DNA from: Cypionkella sp.
GTDB lineage: Bacteria; Pseudomonadota; Alphaproteobacteria; Rhodobacterales; Rhodobacteraceae
Length of the DNA stretch: 64,000 nt
NCBI RefSeq assembly: GCF_028290025.1
Contig: NZ_JAQGKQ010000074.1
Location: 1-64,000 of the forward strand
Direction: 5' to 3'
Shown here: positions 9,709 to 17,965 of the stretch, piece by piece
How the letters are laid out: each line of letters begins with the position of its first letter
Numbering within the stretch: the stretch's first letter is position 1
The notes under the pieces: model-generated
Told to the model about the DNA's origin: nothing
Databases searched by the model: none
Seen by the model: only the letters and a program-made list of their open reading frames with translations
Program-made: the position numbers and the translations under genes

Positions 9709-10299
9709 ATGACCAATATCCTGCGCGTTGAATCCTCAATCAAACCCGCTGGCGCTGTTTCGCGCCGCCTGACCGACCGTATCATGGCGCGCGTTCTGGC
9801 CGCTAACCCGGGTGCGAACGTTGTTACCCGCGATCTGTCGGCTGGTGTTCCGGCAATCGACGGCGCTTGGTTGGGCGCAGTGTTTACGCCAGCTGAAGCC
9901 CGCAATGACGATCAGAAAACCACCGCGGCTTATGCCGATGCGCTGCTGGCTGAAGTCAAAGCCGCTGACCTGCTGGTCATCGCGCTGCCGGTCTATAACT
10001 TCGGCGTGCCGTCGCAGTTGAAGTCGTGGATCGACCAACTTGCCCGCAAAGGTGAGACCTTCAGCTACACCGAAACCGGCCCGGTTGGTCTGCTGACTGG
10101 CAAGCGCGCAATTGTTGCGTTCACTTCGGATGGCACCAAGTTCGGTTCGGAGATTGATTTCGCTTCGGGCTATATCCGCCATATGCTCGGGTTCTTCGGC
10201 ATCACCGACGTGCAATTCGCAGCGGCTGATGCAATGGCTTTCGGTGCGGACGCGGCGATTGCTAAGGGTGAAGCTGAAGTCGACGCTTTGGCGGCCTAA
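9709..10299 (+). CDS. azoR: FMN-dependent NADH-azoreductase
   Basis: This is a flavodoxin-fold quinone/azo reductase of the AzoR (AcpD) family (196 aa from ATG 9709). The N-terminal ILRVESSIKPAGAVSR binds FMN phosphate. LPVYNFGVPSQLKSWID and the glycine-rich FTSDG region complete the flavin site. It probably protects against quinone and electrophile stress. An alternative GTG at 9694 would add five residues. The 240-bp upstream gap shows no other gene. A strong bidirectional terminator follows. Confidence 0.9.
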   Translation: MTNILRVESSIKPAGAVSRRLTDRIMARVLAANPGANVVTRDLSAGVPAIDGAWLGAVFTPAEARNDDQKTTAAYADALLAEVKAADLLVIALPVYNFGVPSQLKSWIDQLARKGETFSYTETGPVGLLTGKRAIVAFTSDGTKFGSEIDFASGYIRHMLGFFGITDVQFAAADAMAFGADAAIAKGEAEVDALAA

Positions 10300-10318
10300 G
10301 TTTTCTAAAAATTTAAGC

Positions 10319-10348
10319 AAAAGGCCCCGCAGATTTGCGGGGCCTTTT
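10319..10348. terminator. Bidirectional terminator between azoR and the PDZ gene
   Basis: AAAAGGCCCCGC and GCGGGGCCTTTT form a 12-bp perfect stem around a 6-base loop. U-rich tails occur in both directions, which suits the convergent genes on either side. Confidence 0.88.
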
Positions 10349-10361
10349 GCTTTGTATAAGC

Positions 10362-11234
10362 TTATTCGTCTCCGGCGGAGTTGTCGCCGCCATCGGCTTC
10401 GCCGCCGCCATCGTCGCCACCTGCATCGTCAGCCGCTTCATCGCCGCCGCTGTCGTCCATGCTGGCATCGTCGCCGCCGTCATCGGGGGCAGCTTCATCA
10501 CCGCCGTCATCTGCGCCGATGTCTGCGTCGGCAGCGGCCTCGTCGGCGGGGGTGGCTTCATCGTCTGCTTGGGCTGCATCATCGGCCGCCGCGTCTTCCG
10601 TGGTGACGTCGTCCGTGACGGCAGTGTCTTCGCTCATTTCGGAGGTAAATTCTTCCGAAGTGGCGCTGGCCTCAATCGTGGTTTCAGATTCTTCGTAACT
10701 GGTGCTGATTTCTTCAGAATATTCGCTGTAAAATTCTGAATAGCTGAAGCTTTCGTAGGAGTATGCGGTCCACGACACGATTGAAGTGAGCTCGATCACC
10801 TCGGCCCAACTTACCATGGTTATATTGGCTTTGCTTGTATGCGCCGCGTTGCCGCGCCAACCGTCGAAAACGAAGTCGAAATCGTTTTGGGCGAGCCAAT
10901 AATAGACGATTTTATCCAGAGAGATCGGGTCTTTGACCGTTTTACCGCGCACGCTGGAAATCACATCGCCGGGCAGGATGCCGGCCTTATCGGCGATGCC
11001 ACCGGGTTGCGTTGACAACACCAGCACACCTTTATCGTCGGGCAGCAGGCCGAAGGCGGCGGTGGTGTCGTGATTAACCGGGATCAGCACGGCGTCGAGG
11101 GCGCGCGACACATAGGGGGTCGGGAGCGTCGCGGCGTGACTTGCGGTTGGCATAAGCAGCGCGGTAAAACTGAGCGCGGGCATCGCAAGGGCCAACACGA
11201 GACGCAGAGCTTTACGGGGGGAAGTTTTTGGCAT
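10362..11234 (-). CDS. Secreted PDZ-domain protein with long acidic low-complexity tail
   Basis: The protein is 290 residues. It has a signal peptide (hydrophobic 10-28, likely cleavage after SHA near 34) and a PDZ-like domain at about 45-130 (GVLVLSTQPGGIADKAGILPGD). A Ser/Tyr/Glu-rich linker (about 160-195) leads to a C-terminal tail of roughly 90 residues made almost only of Asp, Glu, Ala and Gly. No protease domain is present, so this is not a DegP/HtrA. It is presumably periplasmic or exported, and the tail could bind cations or basic partners. The tail gives the DNA a repetitive GCC/GTC/ATC look that also opens long spurious frames on the other strand. Confidence 0.82.
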   Translation of the reverse strand: MPKTSPRKALRLVLALAMPALSFTALLMPTASHAATLPTPYVSRALDAVLIPVNHDTTAAFGLLPDDKGVLVLSTQPGGIADKAGILPGDVISSVRGKTVKDPISLDKIVYYWLAQNDFDFVFDGWRGNAAHTSKANITMVSWAEVIELTSIVSWTAYSYESFSYSEFYSEYSEEISTSYEESETTIEASATSEEFTSEMSEDTAVTDDVTTEDAAADDAAQADDEATPADEAAADADIGADDGGDEAAPDDGGDDASMDDSGGDEAADDAGGDDGGGEADGGDNSAGDE

Positions 11235-11338
11235 CGAACACCTTGGGTTAAAATGGTGTTGCGGTTAAAGCAGCCAAATGCACGAACGTCTATGCTGTTG
11301 TTTGGGCCAGAACTGCCGCAATCGTTGGCGTGAAATGC

Positions 11339-11402
11339 GAAACGGGGGCAGCTTGCGCTACCCCCGTTTCAAATTTGATGTGACGGGCGGTTAAGACCGC
11401 CC
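11339..11402. terminator. Two hairpins downstream of the cold-shock gene
   Basis: The first stem is GAAACGGGGG / CCCCCGTTTC (11339-11348 with 11361-11370). The second is GGGCGGT-TAAG-ACCGCCC (11385-11402), just 9 bases past the cold-shock stop. Neither has a long T-run on the minus strand, but together they plausibly stop or stabilise the cold-shock mRNA. Confidence 0.55.
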
Positions 11403-11410
11403 GAAATGGC

Positions 11411-11617
11411 TTATGCCAGAGCGAGGTTGATCGCCGACTCGCGGCCGTCACGGCCTGCTTCGATGTCGAAGGTCACTGCTTGGCCGTCGTTCAGTTGACG
11501 GATGCCAGCGCGTTCCATTGCGGAAATGTGCACGAACACGTCTTTGTTGCCGTTTGCTGGGGCGATAAAGCCGAAGCCTTTGGTGGCGTTAAACCATTTC
11601 ACGGTGCCGTTAGCCAT
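11411..11617 (-). CDS. Cold-shock (CspA-family) RNA-binding protein
   Basis: This is a 68-residue single cold-shock domain. RNP1 is KGFGFI and RNP2 is VFVHIS. The start [10 protein letters not shown] is typical, and a good ribosome site (AGGAGA) precedes the ATG. It binds single-stranded RNA/DNA as an RNA chaperone. The gene is isolated, with about 180 bp upstream for its own promoter and leader. Which paralogue it is cannot be decided. Confidence 0.95.
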   Translation of the reverse strand: MANGTVKWFNATKGFGFIAPANGNKDVFVHISAMERAGIRQLNDGQAVTFDIEAGRDGRESAINLALA

Positions 11618-11729
11618 CGTGTGTCTCCTAAGTTTGGTGTGCCATACGCAGGGTGCTATGGCTTGGCTCAGTCGTAAGAATCGAGAACTGAAGCCGCGAG
11701 GGAGACAGATTTTTCGATAGATAGCGTTT

Positions 11730-11775
11730 CGCCCCCCTTACATGCGCTATTTTAGGCGACAAAACAAGGGGGGCG
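11730..11775. repeat. 10-bp inverted repeat after the TIGR02302 gene
   Basis: CGCCCCCCTT (11730-11739) pairs with AAGGGGGGCG (11766-11775) across a 26-base spacer. It sits 27 bases past the stop of the TIGR02302 gene and probably ends that transcript, although there is no T-run. Confidence 0.4.
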
Positions 11776-11801
11776 CAAAAAGAATCAGTTTGCTCGATGG
11801 G

Positions 11802-14249
11802 TTAGAACAGATCAATCAATCGATTGAGGTAGCCGCGCTCTGACTCGGTGCGGGATTGATCGCTGGAGCGTTTGCGAATCTCATCCAGCAATTCCTGCGC
11901 GCGTTTGTAGATGTCTTTGTTCTCGGCAAGGTTGCCATCAGAGCCAATGTGCAACCCATTGTCACGGCCCAGGGGATCGCGGGGGCCCCCGGATTGTGGG
12001 TCTTCGGTCTGTTGCGTGCCATCGGGGGCGGAGCCTTCTTGGCGGTCTTGCTCGGCCAGAGCGTCACCGAAATCGCGCATACCCTCGCGCATTTTGTCCA
12101 TCGCCTCGGCCTGTTTATCCAAAGCGCCGGGCAGATCGCCGTCTTTCAGCGCGCGTTCGGCTTCTTCCATGGCGCGGCCCGCGTCGTCGAGGTTCTGCTT
12201 GCCCTCGGCATTTTTGTCGCTGCCTTGGCCGGGAAGTTTGCCACCTTCGCGCAGTTGCTTGAGTTTCTCACGCAACTCTTGCTGGCGCTCTGACAGGGTT
12301 TTGCCGTCTTTGCCCTGGCCTTCTTGACCGTCTTGTAGATCGCGGAAGCTGTCGTCGGACAGGCCCTGCTGATCGCGCAAGGTATTGCCGAGGTCTTTCA
12401 TCGCTTGCTTGCCGGGGCTGCCTTTGCCGCTTTGACCGTCGCCTTGCTGCACCTTCATATTTTTTATAAGGTCTTGCAACTGCTTCATAAGTTCAGCGGC
12501 CTCGGCAGTTTTGCCTTCTTCCATCAACTTTTGCAATTTGTCGAGCATCTGGTCAATCTGGTCTTGGGTGATGCTTGGGCCTTGATTTTGCGGCGAAGTT
12601 TCGTCGTTCGGATCAGCGGGATTTTTCTTAGCTTCCTCCGCCATGTAATCGTCCAGCGCGTCGCGCATCTCATCCATCAGCTTCTGGATTTCTTCGGGCG
12701 AGGCACCCTTGCGGATCGCCTCTGCCAAGCGTTCTTGGGCGCGCTGCATACGCTCTTTGGCGTTGTTCAATTTGCCGTCTTCAATCATCAGCGAAATTTC
12801 CCAGAGTTCCTTAGCGATCTCATCCCGAGACTTGGGGGTGAGGGTTTTGGCCTCGGTATCCAAACGTTTGATCACGGCTTTCAGGCGGGCGTAGATTTTG
12901 TCGTCTGGGAAGATGTCTCCGGGTTGGTGGCTGACGGCTTTCAGGATTTCCAGCGAGGTCGGGGCGTTGGCGCGCGACCAGAGCAAATCGCGGCGCATCT
13001 CAATCAGGGCGTCGGCGAGCGGGTCGAAAAAGCGTTTGCCGGGGAGGATCAGGTGAATTGGTTCGGCGGTGCCGGTCTGGCCTGCGGCGTCGGTGACGGC
13101 ATAGGTGATGGTGACAGGCAGATTTGACAGCACGGATTCGGAGAGATCATCAATCAGCGTGGTGTTGATCTCCGCCCGGCTGCCTTTGAATGGCAGCGGC
13201 AGGTCGAGCACGACGGGGGCGATAGATTCGGGGTCGGTTTTCAGACCATACCGGCGGTCAACGGCAGTCAGGTCGAGGGCGATGGAGACTTCGCCTTTGG
13301 TGACGCCATAATCGTCTTTCGCGGTGAATTTCTGTTTGAAGCGACCTTCGCCATCACGTGAGATTTCGGCGGCGGGAGTGACGCTGGGGGCAACGTCAGG
13401 GGTGGCGATGATTTTCCAGGAACGGCCAGCTGCACCTTCGATGGCGAGTTCGCCAGAGGTGGCGACGCTGAAATTTTGGGTGGGTTGCGACGCGGGGGGT
13501 GCGTCGGTGCGCCCCGAAACCGTCTCGGATACGATCAGCGCGCCGGGTTCGCCGTATAGCCGGATTTGCAGCTTGGTTCCGGTGGGTAGGGTTAACGCCT
13601 CGGCGGTTTGGTCGTTTAGATATAGCGCGGGTTTTCCGGTGTAGGCGGGCGGCTGCGCCCAGCCTTCCCATGCCGGACCAGCAGCGGCATTTGCGGCACC
13701 ACCGGGCGCGATGCCTGCTACAGTGGTGACGCGCCAAAGTGAGCCGAACAGCAGCGCCATTACCAGTGCTGTCAGCGCGACGTAGCGCAAAGCATAGGGG
13801 TCTCGCGAGGAAAGTTGCAGATCGGGCTGCACCGGTTTGGCACCGCTGGCGCGCGCGGCCATGCGGGTGCGATGCGCGGCCCATACGGCTTTCGACGCTT
13901 CGTCTGTGATGCCAATGGCTTGGGTATCGCGCAAAGCCGCGATCGGCTGGCCGGGCAGTTTGCTGTCGAGACGGATCAGGGCTTCGATGCGGGTTGGGCG
14001 GCGGAAAGCTCGGATGCCGTGGGCGAGACCCCAGACTAGGCCGAGGATAGCGGCGACCATCAGGAACCATGCGACTTCAATCGGTAGCACGTCTTGCAGA
14101 CCGAAGGCGGCGGCGGCGAGGCTGGCGATTGCGACCGTCCACAGCGGCCAGAAGGCGCGGGTAATACGCTCAGCCCAAAGCCCCGCGAGCGTGATCCGCA
14201 GCGGGGTTTCTATCCGTTTCAGTGCCTGCGCTTCGCTGTTCTCTGTCAT
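11802..14249 (-). CDS. TIGR02302/DUF4175 family membrane protein
   Basis: This large protein (815 aa from ATG 14249; an ATG at 14267 would add six residues) is characteristic of Alphaproteobacteria. Two N-terminal membrane segments (about 25-75) and another at about 145-165 precede a long extracytoplasmic region. The last 350 residues are strongly polar, predicted helical and rich in Gln, Glu, Lys and Gly (MRDALDDYMAEEAKKNPADP and similar). The function is unknown; the context next to lysA is conserved in the order. An envelope role is only an inference. Confidence 0.85.
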   Translation of the reverse strand: MTENSEAQALKRIETPLRITLAGLWAERITRAFWPLWTVAIASLAAAAFGLQDVLPIEVAWFLMVAAILGLVWGLAHGIRAFRRPTRIEALIRLDSKLPGQPIAALRDTQAIGITDEASKAVWAAHRTRMAARASGAKPVQPDLQLSSRDPYALRYVALTALVMALLFGSLWRVTTVAGIAPGGAANAAAGPAWEGWAQPPAYTGKPALYLNDQTAEALTLPTGTKLQIRLYGEPGALIVSETVSGRTDAPPASQPTQNFSVATSGELAIEGAAGRSWKIIATPDVAPSVTPAAEISRDGEGRFKQKFTAKDDYGVTKGEVSIALDLTAVDRRYGLKTDPESIAPVVLDLPLPFKGSRAEINTTLIDDLSESVLSNLPVTITYAVTDAAGQTGTAEPIHLILPGKRFFDPLADALIEMRRDLLWSRANAPTSLEILKAVSHQPGDIFPDDKIYARLKAVIKRLDTEAKTLTPKSRDEIAKELWEISLMIEDGKLNNAKERMQRAQERLAEAIRKGASPEEIQKLMDEMRDALDDYMAEEAKKNPADPNDETSPQNQGPSITQDQIDQMLDKLQKLMEEGKTAEAAELMKQLQDLIKNMKVQQGDGQSGKGSPGKQAMKDLGNTLRDQQGLSDDSFRDLQDGQEGQGKDGKTLSERQQELREKLKQLREGGKLPGQGSDKNAEGKQNLDDAGRAMEEAERALKDGDLPGALDKQAEAMDKMREGMRDFGDALAEQDRQEGSAPDGTQQTEDPQSGGPRDPLGRDNGLHIGSDGNLAENKDIYKRAQELLDEIRKRSSDQSRTESERGYLNRLIDLF

Positions 14250-14262
14250 CGGCCTCTGCTGT

Positions 14263-14306
14263 TTCAAAGCCAGTGTGGGTTCAAAGCCAGTGTGGGTTCA
14301 AAGCCA
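14263..14306. repeat. 17-bp tandem repeat (2.6 copies)
   Basis: TTCAAAGCCAGTGTGGG is present at 14263-14279 and 14280-14296, followed by a 10-base partial copy to 14306. The lysA stop codon and its last codons lie in the partial copy, so the array looks like duplication of the 3' end of lysA. Confidence 0.85.
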
Positions 14307-15563
14307 CAGGGGAATGGTATCGCGGTTCAGGATTTCTTCATAGGTAGGGCGGGCGCGAATGACGGCGAATTGATCATCTTTCACCAGCACTTCGGGAATG
14401 AGCGGCCGGGTGTTGTATTCCGACGCCATTACCGCACCGTAAGCGCCCGCCGAGCGGAAGGCGATCAGATCATCTTCGTGCAACGGTGCCAGCGGGCGGG
14501 CTTTGGCGAAAGTGTCACCCGTCTCACACACCGGGCCGACCACATCATAGCTGTGGGCTTCTGTGGCGGCCTTGGCCTCTTGCACCGGGATTATATCGTG
14601 ATGCGCGCCATACATTGAGGGGCGCACAAGGTCGTTCATTGCGGCATCGACGATCAGGAAATCGCTGATTTCACCATTTTTGACGTAGATAACCTTTGAG
14701 ACGAGCAGGCCGGAGTTGCCAGAAATTAAGCGACCGGGTTCGATTTCAATCTCGCAGCCAAGATGGCCAACGGTGCGTTTGATAAGCGCGCCGTATTCTT
14801 GCGGGAGCGGCGGGGCGGTGTTGGAGCGTTCGTAAGGGATGCCCAAGCCGCCGCCGAGATCGAGGCGAGAGATCACATGGCCTTCAGAGCGTAGGCGCAG
14901 GGTCAGGTCGGCGACCTTGTTATACGCTTGTTCAAAGGGTTCAAGTTCGGTCAGTTGGCTGCCGATATGAACGTCGATGCCAATGATTTGCAGGCCGGGG
15001 AGTTTGGCAGCCTCGGCATAGACTTCACTGGCGCGGCCAATCGGGATGCCGAACTTGTTGTCTTTCTTGCCAGTGGCGATCTTTTCATGTGTGCGGGCGT
15101 CAACGTCTGGATTGACGCGGATGGTGATGGGGGCGGTGGTGCTCATGGCGGTGGCTACTTCGGACAAAGCCCGCAGTTCGGGTTCGGATTCGACGTTAAA
15201 TTGGCGGATGCCGTTTTCCAAAGCGAGGCGCATTTCCTCGCGGGTTTTGCCGACGCCAGAGAATACGATGCGATCACCGGGGACTCCGGCAGCTAAGGCG
15301 CGACGGTATTCGCCGCCAGACACCACATCCATGCCAGCGCCCAAATCGCCCAGCAGTTTGAGTACGGCAATGTTTGACAGCGACTTGATCGCAAAGCAAA
15401 CAAGGTGGGGCAGCGGCGACAGCGCCTCGGTGAACAGAGTGTAGTGCCGGGTCAGGGTGGCGCTGGAATAAACGTAGAAAGGCGTACCAACTTGCGCTGC
15501 AATATCGGCGACGGCAACGCCCTCGGCATAGAGCGTGCCGTCGCGATATAGGAAATGGTCCAT
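14298..15563 (-). CDS. lysA: Diaminopimelate decarboxylase
   Basis: This PLP enzyme catalyses the last step of lysine biosynthesis (meso-DAP to L-lysine). It is 421 aa from ATG 15563 (MDHFLYRDGTLYAEGV). The PLP lysine lies in CFAIKSLSN, the glycine loop is DLGGGLGIPY, EPGRLISG follows, and the second-site cysteine motif is GPVCETGD. The frame is open further upstream to 15623, but ATG 15563 gives the usual family length. It is followed by TIGR02302 and preceded by two small lipoprotein genes and argH on the same strand. Confidence 0.95.
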   Translation of the reverse strand: MDHFLYRDGTLYAEGVAVADIAAQVGTPFYVYSSATLTRHYTLFTEALSPLPHLVCFAIKSLSNIAVLKLLGDLGAGMDVVSGGEYRRALAAGVPGDRIVFSGVGKTREEMRLALENGIRQFNVESEPELRALSEVATAMSTTAPITIRVNPDVDARTHEKIATGKKDNKFGIPIGRASEVYAEAAKLPGLQIIGIDVHIGSQLTELEPFEQAYNKVADLTLRLRSEGHVISRLDLGGGLGIPYERSNTAPPLPQEYGALIKRTVGHLGCEIEIEPGRLISGNSGLLVSKVIYVKNGEISDFLIVDAAMNDLVRPSMYGAHHDIIPVQEAKAATEAHSYDVVGPVCETGDTFAKARPLAPLHEDDLIAFRSAGAYGAVMASEYNTRPLIPEVLVKDDQFAVIRARPTYEEILNRDTIPLWL

Positions 15564-15638
15564 CCGGCGCGCCCTTATGAAATCAGTCGCTTGGGGTATA
15601 GCGCCCTGCTTGCGCCTAGGCAAATAGGGCGCAGGTTG

Positions 15639-15773
15639 TTACGGGGTTTCACCCGAGGATATGCCGACACGGGCGTCGCCAGAGATGGTGACGCCGGATT
15701 GCGGCGCGGTGGGAGGGCCGTCAGCGCCGCAAGCGGTGAGCAGGGCGAGGGCGAGCAGGGGGAGAAATTTCAT
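15639..15773 (-). CDS. 44-residue lipoprotein in the LptM position upstream of lysA
   Basis: This is a tiny lipoprotein: MKFLPLLALALLTAC gives a signal peptide and lipobox (LTAC, Cys15), followed by GADGPPTAP and a short tail. In many proteobacteria the small lipoprotein LptM (YifL), an LPS-translocon assembly factor with a CGxKGPLxxP start, is encoded beside lysA or dapF. Here the start CGADGPPTAP resembles that pattern but lacks the conserved Lys and Leu. A divergent LptM is plausible but not proven. It lies 75 bp upstream of lysA on the same strand. Confidence 0.7.
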   Translation of the reverse strand: MKFLPLLALALLTACGADGPPTAPQSGVTISGDARVGISSGETP

Positions 15774-15782
15774 CTGAGGTCC

Positions 15783-15929
15783 TTAGGGTGAATAGCTGAT
15801 GCGGCCGCCAGCGATGGCTCCGGAAATAACGGGTCGGATTGTTGCGCCGTGCGGCCCGATGCCTATGCCCGCACCAAGGTAGGGGTCAGAGCAGGCAGTA
15901 AGCAAAAGGGTAGCGAGCAGCAATCGCAT
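15783..15929 (-). CDS. 48-residue hypothetical lipoprotein
   Basis: The start ATG 15929 gives MRLLLATLLLTACSDPYLG, a short signal peptide with lipobox LTAC. A glycine- and isoleucine-rich mature part follows (GAGIGIGPHGATIRPVISG), reminiscent of short outer-membrane-attached lipoproteins. The frame is open upstream to 15968, but that extension is basic and unlike a signal peptide. It lies between argH and the smaller lipoprotein. Function unknown. Confidence 0.65.
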   Translation of the reverse strand: MRLLLATLLLTACSDPYLGAGIGIGPHGATIRPVISGAIAGGRISYSP

Positions 15930-15974
15930 GGGGGTTTTCCGTGTGGCCTTTCTGTGATTTCGGGGCAAGGTGCC

Positions 15975-17375
15975 TTAGGCCAGCAGGCTTTTCCAGCGGG
16001 CGACTTGCTCTGCTACTCGGGTGGGCGAGGTTCCGCCATAGGACATGCGTGAGCGGACAGAATTCTCAACGCCTAGAACGGAGTAGACCTCTTGGTTGAT
16101 GCCGTCATGCACCGATTTCATTTCAGTGATGGACAGATCGTGCAGGTCGCAGGCTTTGGATTCTGCCAAGGCGACGAGGGTTCCGGTGACGTGGTGCGCG
16201 TCGCGGAACGGCAGGTTTAGTGCGCGCACCAGCCAGTCGGCGAGATCGGTGGCGGTGGAGAAACCGGAGGCCGCCGAGGTCGCCAGCACGTCGCGGTTGG
16301 CGGTCATGTCGCCGACCATGCCAGTCATCGCGGCGAGGGCGAGCATCAGGGTGTCGGCGGCGTCGAAGACCTGCTCTTTGTCTTCTTGCATATCCTTGGA
16401 ATAGGTGAGCGCCAGACCCTTCATGATGGTGAACAAGGCCACGGTCGCGCCCAAGATGCGGCCAAGTTTGGCGCGCAGCAGTTCGGCGGCGTCGGGGTTT
16501 TTCTTTTGCGGCATGATGGAGGAGCCGGTGGTCCAGCGGTCGGAGAGTTTGACGAAGCGGAATTGAGCGGAGGACCAGATCACTAGTTCTTCGGCAAAAC
16601 GCGACAGGTGCATGGCGCAGATGCTGGAGGCGGACAGGAATTCGAGCGCGAAGTCGCGGTCGGAAACTGAGTCTAGGGAGTTGGCGGTGGGGCGGTCGAA
16701 GCCGAGTGCTTGCGCGGTCATGTGGCGGTCGATGGGGAAGGATGTTCCGGCGAGGGCGGCCGCGCCAAGCGGGCATTCGTTCATCCGTTTGCGGGCGTCT
16801 TCGAAGCGAGATTTGTCGCGGGCCAGCATCTCGACATAGGCGAGCATGTGGTGGCCCCAAGTGACGGGCTGGGCGGTTTGCAGATGGGTGAAGCCGGGCA
16901 TCACCCAATCGGCTCCAGCTTCGGCTTGGGCGAGGAAGGCGCGCATCAGGGCGGTGAGACCCTGAATGGCGGCATCGCATTGGTCGCGCACCCAAAGGCG
17001 GAAATCGACCGCCACTTGGTCATTGCGCGAGCGGGCGGTGTGCAGGCGGCCTGCGGGCGCGCCGATCAGGTCTTTCAGGCGGGATTCCACGTTCATGTGA
17101 ATGTCTTCAAGGGCTACCGAAAAGGTGAAATTCCCGGTCTCAATCTCTGACAACACCGTGAGCAGGCCTTCCCCGATGGCCACGGCATCACTAGGAGTCA
17201 GGATGCCGGTGGCGGCGAGCATGGCGGCATGGGCGCGCGAGCCGCGAATGTCTTGGGCGTAAAGCCGTTGGTCAAAGCCGATCGAGGCGTTGATTGCGGT
17301 CATGATCGCGTCGGGGCCAGAGGCAAAGCGACCGCCCCACATTTGGTTGGCGGCTGTGGTTGGGGAATTGGTCAT
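15975..17375 (-). CDS. argH: Argininosuccinate lyase
   Basis: This fumarase/aspartase-superfamily enzyme cleaves argininosuccinate to arginine and fumarate. From ATG 17375 it is 466 aa, the normal length. [11 protein letters not shown] is the N-terminal motif and the superfamily signature is [11 protein letters not shown]. The frame stays open to 17843, but that region is antisense to the TlpA gene. The start codons of argH and tlpA are only 15 bp apart, so the argH promoter must lie inside tlpA. Confidence 0.95.
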   Translation of the reverse strand: MTNSPTTAANQMWGGRFASGPDAIMTAINASIGFDQRLYAQDIRGSRAHAAMLAATGILTPSDAVAIGEGLLTVLSEIETGNFTFSVALEDIHMNVESRLKDLIGAPAGRLHTARSRNDQVAVDFRLWVRDQCDAAIQGLTALMRAFLAQAEAGADWVMPGFTHLQTAQPVTWGHHMLAYVEMLARDKSRFEDARKRMNECPLGAAALAGTSFPIDRHMTAQALGFDRPTANSLDSVSDRDFALEFLSASSICAMHLSRFAEELVIWSSAQFRFVKLSDRWTTGSSIMPQKKNPDAAELLRAKLGRILGATVALFTIMKGLALTYSKDMQEDKEQVFDAADTLMLALAAMTGMVGDMTANRDVLATSAASGFSTATDLADWLVRALNLPFRDAHHVTGTLVALAESKACDLHDLSITEMKSVHDGINQEVYSVLGVENSVRSRMSYGGTSPTRVAEQVARWKSLLA

Positions 17376-17376
17376 G

Positions 17377-17387
17377 GAAGGGCCTTC
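17377..17387. promoter_or_regulatory. Palindromic ribosome-binding site shared by divergent argH and tlpA
   Basis: The 15-bp gap between the start codons contains GAAGGGCCTTC, an 11-base palindrome around a central G. Read on the minus strand it gives GAAGG upstream of the argH ATG. On the plus strand it gives GAAGGG upstream of the tlpA ATG, so one sequence serves both genes. Confidence 0.6.
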
Positions 17388-17390
17388 GAC

Positions 17391-17924
17391 ATGATGCGGA
17401 AGATGCTGTTGGCGGTTCTTTATACGGCCTTTGCCTTTGGTGCAAATGCGGGCAGCTTGGATGGCTTGCTGACGGGCGACATGAAAAAGCTGGCGCTGGT
17501 GGAGCCTGTGGCTTTGCCCGAGGCGGTGTTGCTGGATGGGGCTGAGGGGGAGCATTCGTTGGCCGAGTATAAAGGCAAATGGGTGGTGCTGAACTTCTGG
17601 GCAACGTGGTGCGCGCCGTGCCGGAAAGAGATGCCGTCGTTGCAGCGGTTGGCCGATGCGATGCCCGAAATTGCGGTGGTTCCGGTGGCGACGGGGCGCA
17701 ATGATCCGGCGCAGATCGTGAAGTTTTATGGTGAGGCGGGGGTGACTTCGCTGCCGGTGCTGCGCGATCCTAAATCGGGGCTGGCGCATCAGATGGGGGT
17801 GCTGGGGTTGCCGGTGACGGTGATTTTGAACCCCGAGGGGCAAGAGGTCGCGCGGTTGATTGGCGATGCGGAATGGGACTCGGGCGAGGCGCAGTCGGTT
17901 TTAAAGGCGATGATGGCCGAGTGA
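17391..17924 (+). CDS. TlpA-like periplasmic thiol:disulfide oxidoreductase
   Basis: This is a 177-residue thioredoxin-fold protein. Signal peptide [18 protein letters not shown] is followed by a TlpA/ResA-type domain with the active site [17 protein letters not shown] (CAPC near 78-81) and a cis-Pro loop GLPVTVIL. It probably keeps periplasmic or cytochrome-c apoprotein cysteines reduced. ATG 17391 (or 17394) starts immediately before the signal peptide; longer forms would be antisense to argH. Confidence 0.9.
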   Translation: MMRKMLLAVLYTAFAFGANAGSLDGLLTGDMKKLALVEPVALPEAVLLDGAEGEHSLAEYKGKWVVLNFWATWCAPCRKEMPSLQRLADAMPEIAVVPVATGRNDPAQIVKFYGEAGVTSLPVLRDPKSGLAHQMGVLGLPVTVILNPEGQEVARLIGDAEWDSGEAQSVLKAMMAE

Positions 17925-17965
17925 TTTAAAGGCGTTTCCGCCTGCAATTCTTGCGAATTACTTGG

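Noticed and set aside
10335-10739. Long frames on the plus strand opposite the PDZ gene tail
   Set aside because: They arise because GCC/GAC/GGC-rich acidic codons read as Ala/Ser/Arg-rich sequence on the other strand; no start signal or family pattern.
15975-17843. 622-residue form of argH
   Set aside because: The part upstream of 17375 is the antisense strand of the TlpA-like gene.
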